DNA of 35,699 nucleotides, taken from positions 1 through 35,699 of the forward strand of contig NHFN02000003.1 in assembly GCA_002170245.2 (NCBI GenBank). Direction: 5' to 3'. The position numbers were made by a program, and so were the translations under genes. This DNA comes from Gammaproteobacteria bacterium TMED112. Lineage in GTDB: Bacteria; Pseudomonadota; Gammaproteobacteria; Magnimaribacterales; TMED112. Positions 26,000-34,209 of the stretch are shown one piece after another (the first letter of the stretch is position 1; every line of letters begins with the position of its first letter). Below the pieces are notes generated by a model, which was not told where the DNA came from, ran no database searches, and saw only the letters and a program-made list of their open reading frames with translations.

Positions 26000-26791
26000 A
26001 TGCAAATGTTACTAGCAGATTCTTGTTTCAATATTACGCACGAAAGTTTTTCTGATGATTTAAATGAAATTATGCAAAGAGCAGAAGATCATAAAGTTGA
26101 ACACTTTTTTGCCCCTGCATCCAGAGAATCAGAAATTCTAAAATTATTAAATTTTTGTGAAAATTATAATGAGAAAATATATTGCTCAATTGGAATACAT
26201 CCTCATCATGCTTCGGAACTTAAGCCAGACACAATCACAAATCTTAAACCCCATTTAGACAGTAAATATGTCAGAGCTATTGGGGAGGTAGGCTTAGATT
26301 ATTTTAGAAACTTTCAAAGTCCTGAGATTCAAATTAAATGTTTTGAGGCTTTTGTAGCGTTAGCAATCGAAGAAAATTATCCATTATTTCTCCATCATCG
26401 CGAGGCATTTAATGATTTCTACGGCATATTGAAAAATACAATAAATAAAGTCCCTCAAAGCATTGTTCACTGTTTTACAGGCAATAAGAGTGAACTCCAA
26501 AAATTTCTTGATCTTGGCTTGTACATTGGCATTACTGGTTGGATTTGTGATCTTAAAAGGGGTCAAGAGCTGAGAGAGATTATTAAGTATGTCCCGCTAG
26601 ATAGGATGCTAATTGAGACTGATGCTCCATACTTAATACCTAAAGATCTAAAGTGCAAAGTGAAAAGTAATAGAAATGAGCCAATGTATCTTGAACATAT
26701 ATTATCTGTTATAACTAACCTGCTTGATGAAGATGAAAAAGTGGTTGCTCAACACACTACAAAAAATTTCAAAGATTTATTTAGACTCTAA
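26000..26791 (+). CDS. TatD-family metal-dependent hydrolase
   Basis: YCSIGIHPHHASEL, RAIGEVGLDYFRNF, PLFLHHREAFNDF, IVHCFTGNKSEL, LIETDAPYLIP. Confidence 0.93.
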   Translation: MQMLLADSCFNITHESFSDDLNEIMQRAEDHKVEHFFAPASRESEILKLLNFCENYNEKIYCSIGIHPHHASELKPDTITNLKPHLDSKYVRAIGEVGLDYFRNFQSPEIQIKCFEAFVALAIEENYPLFLHHREAFNDFYGILKNTINKVPQSIVHCFTGNKSELQKFLDLGLYIGITGWICDLKRGQELREIIKYVPLDRMLIETDAPYLIPKDLKCKVKSNRNEPMYLEHILSVITNLLDEDEKVVAQHTTKNFKDLFRL

Positions 26792-29035
26792 AAAAATTGG
26801 AATTAATCTAAGTGCTAAGGCAGCACTAATAAATATTGCCAGCGCTGACAAGAGACCAAATAACACTGTCGGATTGAAATTGGAAAAAATAAATACCAAG
26901 AATCCAATGATTACTGTCGAAGCAGTAATTAATACTGCCTGACCTGAGGTATAAATTGTATTTTGCTCTGCATCGCGCTTTGAAATCTTTTGTTCTTCAC
27001 GAAACCTCCAAGCTATGTGAATAGCGTAATCGACAGACATACCTACTGAAATAGAAGCAATTGTAATTGTCATTATATCCAATGGGATGGAAAAAAGACC
27101 CATAAAAGAAAACACAAACCCAACAGCGACGAGAGGAATAAATAACACAACTAAAGATGCAAGTAGCGATTTGAATAGAAACAACAACATTAAGAAGATC
27201 GCTCCAAATACAAAAGCTAAAGAGGTTATTTGAGAACTAAAGAGACTCTGAAGTAAATTATTGTACAAAACTCCTAAGCCACTAAGCTGATATTTAACAT
27301 TGGTATTTTCTAATTTAGTTTGTAAATAGCTATCGATTTTATTTAAAAGTTCATTTCTATTTATATTTTCATAACTGTCAATAATCCTAAAGGTAAGTCT
27401 TGCGCTCCTGTCATCAGCGGAAATATAGCTGTTTAGTAAATCTCTAGCTTTATCATTTGTAAGTAAAGAATTTCTTACAAAAGCTAATTCTAGGTCGCCC
27501 ATTTCATTAAAGTCGTTCAGTTTTTCTGCTAACAGAACCCCATTTACAATGCTGAGATCTTTGCCCAATTCTGGAATCTGATTTAAATCAAATTGGATAC
27601 TTTTTAACAATCTCATATTTTTTTGGCGCCACCAATATTGGCTGGTTTCAGAATCCTCACTAAAAAATAGATCGTCTTCGTCAATAAATACCTCTTCCTC
27701 TGGAAGTGTAAAAACTAAATCTATGGGGGTTGTACCCCCCATTTCTTCATCAATAAATTTCATGCCCTGATGAATTTCGGTTGATTTATCAAAGTAATCA
27801 ATAAATTTATTCTCTACTTTTAATCCTAATGAAAGATAAACAAAAACTGGTAACAAGATAAAGATGATAGGAACTCCAATTACTCTGAATTGTTTTTTTG
27901 TATTCAAATATAAATGCTTGTAATACATAGCCGATAGTGAAAATTGCGACGATTTGGCTACACCTTTAAAACCAATAAGAACCGGGATAAATACAAAAGA
28001 AACAATTAAATTAATAACGACACCGACAGCCATCATTTTTCCAAAATCAATTACTGGCTGGATATTGCTCAACAAAAGTGACAAGAAACCGACCAGTGTT
28101 GTTAAGGCAGTATAAAGACATGGAATAAAAATTTTTGCTAGAGATTCTTCGTAAGGTAGGTTCTTAGTTTTTCCCTCTTTGAGCTTAACAATCATGTGTA
28201 CAGAGACAGCAACAGATGAGATGAACAATAAGGCAAGGAAATTGGATGAAACAATGCTAATTGGCCAATCAAAATAACCTAATAGACTGATAGTCAGATA
28301 AATCACTAATGAAGCATTGGACATAATTACAAACGCTGACCAGAAGTCTCTAAAAAATACAATGAGCAGCGTGAAAAAAAGCAGGAAAGTTAGACAACCA
28401 AATATCAGAACGTCATTTTTAATGAACGAAATAGTGTCTGATACTATCATCGCAGGCCCCGCTAAATAACTTACGAAATTGATGTCTTTTTCTAAAATAT
28501 TCCTTATTTGTTGAATGGTAATATCATACTCATCTGCATCACTTAGGTTAATTTGCATTGCAACTGCAGTGCCGAGGTTGTTAATAATCAATTCGTTAAA
28601 TAAAGGACTTTCAATCAATTCTTGTTTTGCGCTACTTAGGTTTAAGTCGTCTATCAGCAGATATTTATCATTTGTTGCTGACTTTACTAAAGAAACTTTT
28701 GGCTGTTCAAATAATGGTGCATCAAGTACAGATATGACGTTGGAAACATTAACAACTTTTTCAAGTTCAACTTCGAGTTTACTTAAATTTACTAGACTTT
28801 CATTTGAAAAAATTTCATCGTTACTGAAAGCTACAACTAGAAATTCTGATGATGAAAATTTTTCATTGATTTGTTCATAAAGTTCATAACTTAAATCATT
28901 TTCGAGCACCAATGTTTCAGATGAAGCATCAAAACGAAATTTATCGACCCAGGAAAAAAGACTTACACTTAGTGCAAGAGTAAAAATAAGAGTGATATTT
29001 TTATTTTTGAGAATGGATTGAAAAAAAACTTTCAT
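26777..29035 (-). CDS. MMPL/RND-family exporter
   Basis: About 12 TM segments in two repeats; SISVGMSVDYAIHIAWRFREE; two large periplasmic loops. Confidence 0.88.
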   Translation of the reverse strand: MKVFFQSILKNKNITLIFTLALSVSLFSWVDKFRFDASSETLVLENDLSYELYEQINEKFSSSEFLVVAFSNDEIFSNESLVNLSKLEVELEKVVNVSNVISVLDAPLFEQPKVSLVKSATNDKYLLIDDLNLSSAKQELIESPLFNELIINNLGTAVAMQINLSDADEYDITIQQIRNILEKDINFVSYLAGPAMIVSDTISFIKNDVLIFGCLTFLLFFTLLIVFFRDFWSAFVIMSNASLVIYLTISLLGYFDWPISIVSSNFLALLFISSVAVSVHMIVKLKEGKTKNLPYEESLAKIFIPCLYTALTTLVGFLSLLLSNIQPVIDFGKMMAVGVVINLIVSFVFIPVLIGFKGVAKSSQFSLSAMYYKHLYLNTKKQFRVIGVPIIFILLPVFVYLSLGLKVENKFIDYFDKSTEIHQGMKFIDEEMGGTTPIDLVFTLPEEEVFIDEDDLFFSEDSETSQYWWRQKNMRLLKSIQFDLNQIPELGKDLSIVNGVLLAEKLNDFNEMGDLELAFVRNSLLTNDKARDLLNSYISADDRSARLTFRIIDSYENINRNELLNKIDSYLQTKLENTNVKYQLSGLGVLYNNLLQSLFSSQITSLAFVFGAIFLMLLFLFKSLLASLVVLFIPLVAVGFVFSFMGLFSIPLDIMTITIASISVGMSVDYAIHIAWRFREEQKISKRDAEQNTIYTSGQAVLITASTVIIGFLVFIFSNFNPTVLFGLLSALAIFISAALALRLIPIFLESK

Positions 29036-29328
29036 TTGTTTTTAGTGCAATCTGGTGAAGGAATAAAACCTGGTGACTTTTTCCACTCATCAAATGTTTT
29101 TGAAACGATTGAAATAGCATGAATTTCACTTACAAGATTTTCTAAAGCTTTATATACAAGCTGGTGTCTTTTAATCAAATTAAGAGCTTCAAAATCCTTT
29201 GAGACAATAACGATCTTAACGTGTGACACACTCCCACTATACCCGCCATGATTTGGGCTTTCGTCGATAACTTCTAAATGACTACATCTAATATTTTTGG
29301 AAAGATTATTCTTGATATTCTCAATCAT
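29032..29328 (-). CDS. BolA-family protein
   Basis: SHLEVIDESPNHGGYSGSVSHVKIVIVSKDFEALNLIKRHQLVYKAL...EIHAISIVSKT. Confidence 0.9.
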   Translation of the reverse strand: MIENIKNNLSKNIRCSHLEVIDESPNHGGYSGSVSHVKIVIVSKDFEALNLIKRHQLVYKALENLVSEIHAISIVSKTFDEWKKSPGFIPSPDCTKNK

Positions 29329-30061
29329 CTCGACTTAGACCTTGTGATTTATTCTTTCGAGAAATTGGTAAATCATTTTCATCTACAATTTCATAATTTG
29401 TAATTACCCTTGCTCTGCGTACATGTTCTTGAAAAAAATACTTTATTCCCAAATAACCAAATATGAAGCCACCTATGTGAGCGAAGTAAGCTACGCCTGT
29501 ATAAGATCCGCCTGCTGCTGAGATGAATTGCCCAATAATCCACATCAGTAGAACTATGTTGGCTGGAACTTTTATAAATTGAATAAATATAAAGAACCAC
29601 AAGAAAACATTTATTTTAGCCTTAGGGTAGAGAACATAATAAGCACCCATAATTCCTGCTATGCAACCACTCGCTCCAATCATAGGAACATCCACACCTC
29701 CAGAAAAAAATGCTTGAAGAAAAGCAGCAGAAACCCCACCAAGGATATAGAAAATTAAAAAGTTTACACGACCTAGATAAGATTCAATATTATCTCCGTA
29801 AATGTATAAAAAAAGCATGTTTGATAGCAAATGCATCCAACCGGCGTGTAAAAATGCTGATGTTAAAATGGTATGGAAGTTTTGCATCTCAAAGAAAACG
29901 CTTGGTTTTACTCCAAACTCATTTACGAGCATCTGGTTGGCTGAGCCAGTCAGTGAAAGCTGATAAAAGAACACAAGAAAATTAATAGCAATTAATGACC
30001 AAGTTAAATAAGGTCTATTCGGAGTTGGGTTCTCGTCAGAGATTGGTAAAAAAACAAACAT
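29321..30061 (-). CDS. Rhomboid-family intramembrane serine protease
   Basis: HTILTSAFLHAGWMHLLSNMLFLYIYGDNIE; GASGCIAGIMGAY catalytic Ser; AHIGGFIFG catalytic His. Confidence 0.93.
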   Translation of the reverse strand: MFVFLPISDENPTPNRPYLTWSLIAINFLVFFYQLSLTGSANQMLVNEFGVKPSVFFEMQNFHTILTSAFLHAGWMHLLSNMLFLYIYGDNIESYLGRVNFLIFYILGGVSAAFLQAFFSGGVDVPMIGASGCIAGIMGAYYVLYPKAKINVFLWFFIFIQFIKVPANIVLLMWIIGQFISAAGGSYTGVAYFAHIGGFIFGYLGIKYFFQEHVRRARVITNYEIVDENDLPISRKNKSQGLSRDD

Positions 30062-31053
30062 TATTTCATTGGCACCAGAGAATTTATAAATTGCTCAGCT
30101 ACTTTATCCCAAGTATAAGTTTTAGATGAATTAAAAGTAGACAATCTGTCCACCAATAAAGCTCGGTTCACTGCATTCTCTAAATTTTTATCGTCTAGTG
30201 AACCATTCACCCCCTCAATTACAATATCTTTTGGTCCTGTGACATTAAATCCTGCAACAGGTGTTCCGCATGCCAAGGCTTCAATCAAAACTATTCCAAA
30301 AGTATCAGTTAAAGAAGGGAAAACAAAACAAGCAGCATTTCGGTAATAATCTGCAAGCTCTTTCCCTTTTTTAAATCCTACAAATTCTACATTTGGATAT
30401 TTTTTTGCATAGGATTTTAAGCTTGGGCCACCACCAACAACCACCTTTGGCAACACCGATGGCATTTTTAAGAATTCTTCAATGTTTTTTTCCACAGCGA
30501 CTCTTCCTACGTAAAGTAAATATTGTTTTTTACCACCATCTGGACATGGGTAAAATATTTTTTCATCGAAACCTCTCGACCAAAGAACTAAGTCGGTAAA
30601 TCCATCTTTTTCGAGTTCTTCTTTATGGCTAACTGTATTTACAAGTGTTTTTGCAGCTGGATTATGAAACCATTTCAAAAGACCTTTTGTTACATCCAAA
30701 CCAATACCAAATCTTTCATAAACGTATTCAGGAAACTTGGTATGAATGCATGTGGTATAGGCTATTTTTTGTTCTAAGCAATAGTGTCTGCCTGTAATAC
30801 CAAGCGGCCCCTCAACTGATATGTGCATATAGTCTGCATCAAATTTCTCAATTTTCTTTTTAAGATCCCAAAAATTCCAGGCAACTGAAATCTCAGGATA
30901 GTTTGGCAATGGAAACGTGTGAAACATACCAGGATGAATGACCTCAACCTTAAACTTTTTCTCTTTTAATTCTTTAACAACGGTTGTCATAGTTGTTACA
31001 ACACCATTTACTTGTGGTTCCCAGGCGTCAGTAATAATTAATATTTTTTTCAT
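30061..31053 (-). CDS. Family 4 glycosyltransferase (alpha-mannosyltransferase-like)
   Basis: ITDAWEPQVNGVVTTMTTVVKEL; LLYVGRVAVEKNIEEFL; FPSLTDTFGIVLIEALACGTPVAGFNVTGPKDI. Confidence 0.9.
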   Translation of the reverse strand: MKKILIITDAWEPQVNGVVTTMTTVVKELKEKKFKVEVIHPGMFHTFPLPNYPEISVAWNFWDLKKKIEKFDADYMHISVEGPLGITGRHYCLEQKIAYTTCIHTKFPEYVYERFGIGLDVTKGLLKWFHNPAAKTLVNTVSHKEELEKDGFTDLVLWSRGFDEKIFYPCPDGGKKQYLLYVGRVAVEKNIEEFLKMPSVLPKVVVGGGPSLKSYAKKYPNVEFVGFKKGKELADYYRNAACFVFPSLTDTFGIVLIEALACGTPVAGFNVTGPKDIVIEGVNGSLDDKNLENAVNRALLVDRLSTFNSSKTYTWDKVAEQFINSLVPMK

Positions 31054-31823
31054 AAGGTTGAAACGGTATTAATGTCAAAATTTTCATCAACTTTTATCAA
31101 TTTAAAAGTTCCATCCATCTCTTCAACTATAGCAGAACATGACTCTACCCAGTCACCAGTATTCATGTATATATATGTTTCATATTTAAGTATTTCTGGT
31201 CTATGGTTGTGCCCACATATAAGACCAGAAAAGTTACCTTTTTGACATTCTTCTTTAACTAATTTTTGAAACCCACTAGCCCCAGATACTATCTTTTTTG
31301 TAAGATTTTTTAAATATTTTGACATAGGTCTATTAATAATAATGAGGGCGTCATACAACATGCCCCCAAATTTTGATAACCACTTAGCATTAGAAGTTAC
31401 AGCATCATATTGATCACCGTGGAGTATTAAAAATCTGCCATATTTATCTGACACAAAGTTATGCCTTTCTTTGTGTTCAAATTTCTTAAGCAGACCAATT
31501 ATTTTTTTATACATATCATCTTTCAACATAATTTTCTCAAGAAGCGATTTATCTCTCAAAGGATCATCATGATTGCCAGATATATAAAAAACTTTCGTCC
31601 CTTCTGTGAATTTAGATTCAAAAATGTTTAAGATTTTTTGATGCCCATCGGGCCAATAAAATTTATCCTCCATGGACCAAAAGTCAATTATATCTCCAAC
31701 CAAATACAAATTTTCAAACTTTGTATTAATCAAAAGTTTTTCCAATTTTTTATTTTGACAGCCATTAAAGCCAAGATGGATATCAGAGAGAAAAATGGAC
31801 TTGTATTGATTATTATTTGTCAT
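31050..31823 (-). CDS. LpxH-like metallophosphoesterase (UDP-2,3-diacylglucosamine diphosphatase family)
   Basis: IFLSDIHLGFNG, YLVGDIIDFWSM, VFYISGNHDD, LILHGDQYD, GLICGHNHRPEI. Confidence 0.85.
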   Translation of the reverse strand: MTNNNQYKSIFLSDIHLGFNGCQNKKLEKLLINTKFENLYLVGDIIDFWSMEDKFYWPDGHQKILNIFESKFTEGTKVFYISGNHDDPLRDKSLLEKIMLKDDMYKKIIGLLKKFEHKERHNFVSDKYGRFLILHGDQYDAVTSNAKWLSKFGGMLYDALIIINRPMSKYLKNLTKKIVSGASGFQKLVKEECQKGNFSGLICGHNHRPEILKYETYIYMNTGDWVESCSAIVEEMDGTFKLIKVDENFDINTVSTL

Positions 31824-31861
31824 TAATCATTATTTTAATCTATGTCTCTTAAACAAAAAGG

Positions 31862-31920
31862 AAAAATTACTATTTGAGCATTCAAACATAGCAAAAAGTT
31901 TATATAACTCAATAATTTTT
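31862..31920 (-). terminator. Weak terminator-like inverted repeat 3' of the GT4 gene
   Basis: AAAAATTA[ctat]TTGAG ... CTCAATAATTTTT with a T-rich downstream tract on the minus strand. Confidence 0.3.
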
Positions 31921-33012
31921 GTTTAAAGCGTCAACGTAAAATGCCATAGTTTTTTCGTGTAGTAGAGTAGATGTAAGGAATACATTATTAGGTACCTCAT
32001 CACTTTCAGCTAGTTCTTTAACTTTTTGTGATAGTGCATCAAAATTGTTAAATTCTACTTTTCCTTGTGGAAAGCACATTTCAAGTATTTCACCAGATCC
32101 ACCATGATCCCAGCCCGCTATTTTTTTTTCCATCATGGCAGCCTCCAGGAGCTTCATTCCAAATGCTTCAGGTTTTGATGATAGATTTAATACAACTTCA
32201 GATAAATAATATATCTCACGAATGTCATCTTTGATATCGTAAAAATAAACTCGATTCTTGAGCCTGTAATCCTCTATTAATTTCTTGAGTGATCTATAGT
32301 ATTTTGGTTTTACTGAGTTAGAAGATCCTAATATCAAACCTGCAAAGTCTTTTGGTAAGTCAGAAACAAGTTTTATGAAAGATTCTTGGCCTCTCCAAGA
32401 TAGAAGTTTTCCGGGATAGGTAACTAATTTTTTATCTTTCAAGTCTGGAAGTTTTTCATAAAATTGGTCTATGAAATCTTGAGTAGGCGAAAATTTAGGA
32501 TAAAAAAATTGCTCGTCTGATCCTTCATAAATTAGTCTTGTAGATTTTTTTAAATATCTTTCGTAATTTTTATTTACATACTTATCAACTGTCTTAGATA
32601 TTGATATAACCCTGTCAAAACTAGCCATTATGCGGCTATAAAATGGCGTACTATATAGTCCATGAAAGGTAGAAAATATTAAGGGTCTTGGACTTTTAAG
32701 AAATAATTTTGATGTATGTAGAACCCAAGCAGGTATCCTTGATCTTATGTGAACAATGTCTGGTGAAATTTCATTTATGATATCTGCAAGTTTTTTGGCC
32801 TGAAATAATGTAAAAATATTTTTTTGTGATACTTGTAAATGAATGTGAATACCACCATCTTCAATAATATTTTTGACTTGCCTACCACCATTAGAAATTA
32901 TGTATGATTGATGTCCATTATTCACGAGATACTTATTAAAGTCTAAAACCCCTCTTTCAATTCCTCCTGTGTTTAGAGTCGGAAGTATTTGAATAATTTT
33001 TAATTTACGCAT
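31909..33012 (-). CDS. Family 4 glycosyltransferase
   Basis: LPTLNTGGIERGVLDFNKYLVNNGH; DIVHIRSRIPAW; KLVTYPGKLLSWRGQESFIKL; LNLSSKPEAFGMKLLEAAMMEKKIAGWDHGGSGEI. Confidence 0.92.
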   Translation of the reverse strand: MRKLKIIQILPTLNTGGIERGVLDFNKYLVNNGHQSYIISNGGRQVKNIIEDGGIHIHLQVSQKNIFTLFQAKKLADIINEISPDIVHIRSRIPAWVLHTSKLFLKSPRPLIFSTFHGLYSTPFYSRIMASFDRVISISKTVDKYVNKNYERYLKKSTRLIYEGSDEQFFYPKFSPTQDFIDQFYEKLPDLKDKKLVTYPGKLLSWRGQESFIKLVSDLPKDFAGLILGSSNSVKPKYYRSLKKLIEDYRLKNRVYFYDIKDDIREIYYLSEVVLNLSSKPEAFGMKLLEAAMMEKKIAGWDHGGSGEILEMCFPQGKVEFNNFDALSQKVKELAESDEVPNNVFLTSTLLHEKTMAFYVDALNKNY

Positions 33013-33244
33013 CGAGATAGTTTATTCTGATTCGGCCATATCTGGTTTCTTCAAAGTCTACTTTCAATTTTGTTAAAGCCTTATTTACGAACTGAATCAT
33101 TTTTGCAGAATTCCCACAAATTATAATTAGTGGTAATTCTTCTTGGTGACTTAATACAAAGTCTTGGACAATTATTTCAACATCTGGATGTCTTATACCA
33201 TGGAGATCTAGATGTAATATTTGATTTTCAAAAAATGTTTTCAA
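33005..33244 (-). CDS. Small stand-alone Smr-like domain protein (79 aa)
   Basis: LHLDLHGIRHPDVEIIVQDFV...LPLIIICGNSAKMIQFVNKAL resembles a Smr domain (LDLHG; CGNS replacing TGRG). Confidence 0.55.
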   Translation of the reverse strand: MKTFFENQILHLDLHGIRHPDVEIIVQDFVLSHQEELPLIIICGNSAKMIQFVNKALTKLKVDFEETRYGRIRINYLDA

Positions 33245-34209
33245 TGATCTTTATATATTCGCACGAAAGTATAATCTGTTGAATTTTTATAAGCCCTCGC
33301 CATTGCAGGAGTATTAAATATCATAGCTGGAGTTCCCTTATTATCTAATACAATTACACCACCATCAGCACCCATACTTTTTAGTCGATCGATAACTAGT
33401 TGAGCAGCTTTTTTAACTTCAAGGTTTTTATACTTCATTAGTACACAAATTTCTTTAGCAACATTCAAACGAATAAAATATTCTCCATGCCCTGTTCCGG
33501 ACACTCCACATACCCCATTTTCTGCCCATGTGCCTGCACCTATAATTGGAGAATCCCCGATCCTGCCAGGTGTTTTGTTTGTCATTCCGCCAGTGGATGT
33601 TCCTGCTGCGATATTGCCATAAGCATCTAACGCAACGACACCTACAGTCCCTTTTTTTGAGTTTGTATTAATTTTATTTTTTGCTCTTTGAAGTTTCTCT
33701 TCAGAGTAAAAATAACTAGGGCTTACAGTCTCAATGCCTGCTTCGATGGCAAGTCTCTCTGCACCATTGCTTGAAAACATCACATGATCTGTCTCTTCCA
33801 GCACGTATCTTGCTAATTTAATTGGATTCTTTACATTTGTAATCGATGCAACTGCCCCAGCATTGAGATCTGAGCCATCCATAATGGATGCATCCATTTC
33901 TTGTATTAATTCTGATGTATAAACAGACCCTCTACCAGCATTAAATAAGGGGTTATCTTCCAAAATAATTATGGCTTTTTCGACAGCATCTAAACTAGTT
34001 CCACCTTCTAACATTATTTCATACCCCAAGCCCGCTGCTTTACTTAATGCTTTCTCAATTCCATCTATTTCTTCTTCCGTCATCGAAGCAAACCACCCTG
34101 CACCGCCATGAATAACTATTGAAATATCTTTGGAATTAGAAATCAGAAATAATGAAAAGAATAAGAAGAAATTAATTAGAATTTTTTTGATAATATGCAA
34201 CATAGTCAA
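33241..34209 (-). CDS. Isoaspartyl peptidase/L-asparaginase (Ntn-hydrolase), exported
   Basis: SIVIHGGAGW; LEDNPLFNAGRGSVYT; MDASIMDG; KKGTVGVVALDAYGNIAAGTSTGGMTNKTPGRIGDSPIIGAGTWA. Confidence 0.93.
   Translation of the reverse strand: MTMLHIIKKILINFFLFFSLFLISNSKDISIVIHGGAGWFASMTEEEIDGIEKALSKAAGLGYEIMLEGGTSLDAVEKAIIILEDNPLFNAGRGSVYTSELIQEMDASIMDGSDLNAGAVASITNVKNPIKLARYVLEETDHVMFSSNGAERLAIEAGIETVSPSYFYSEEKLQRAKNKINTNSKKGTVGVVALDAYGNIAAGTSTGGMTNKTPGRIGDSPIIGAGTWAENGVCGVSGTGHGEYFIRLNVAKEICVLMKYKNLEVKKAAQLVIDRLKSMGADGGVIVLDNKGTPAMIFNTPAMARAYKNSTDYTFVRIYKDH

Noticed and set aside
24213-29600. Short ORFs 24213-24428(-), 25258-25542(+), 26384-26566(-), 26724-26942(+), 28515-28880(+), 29391-29600(-)
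   Set aside because: All overlap strongly supported genes in other frames, without recognisable motifs.
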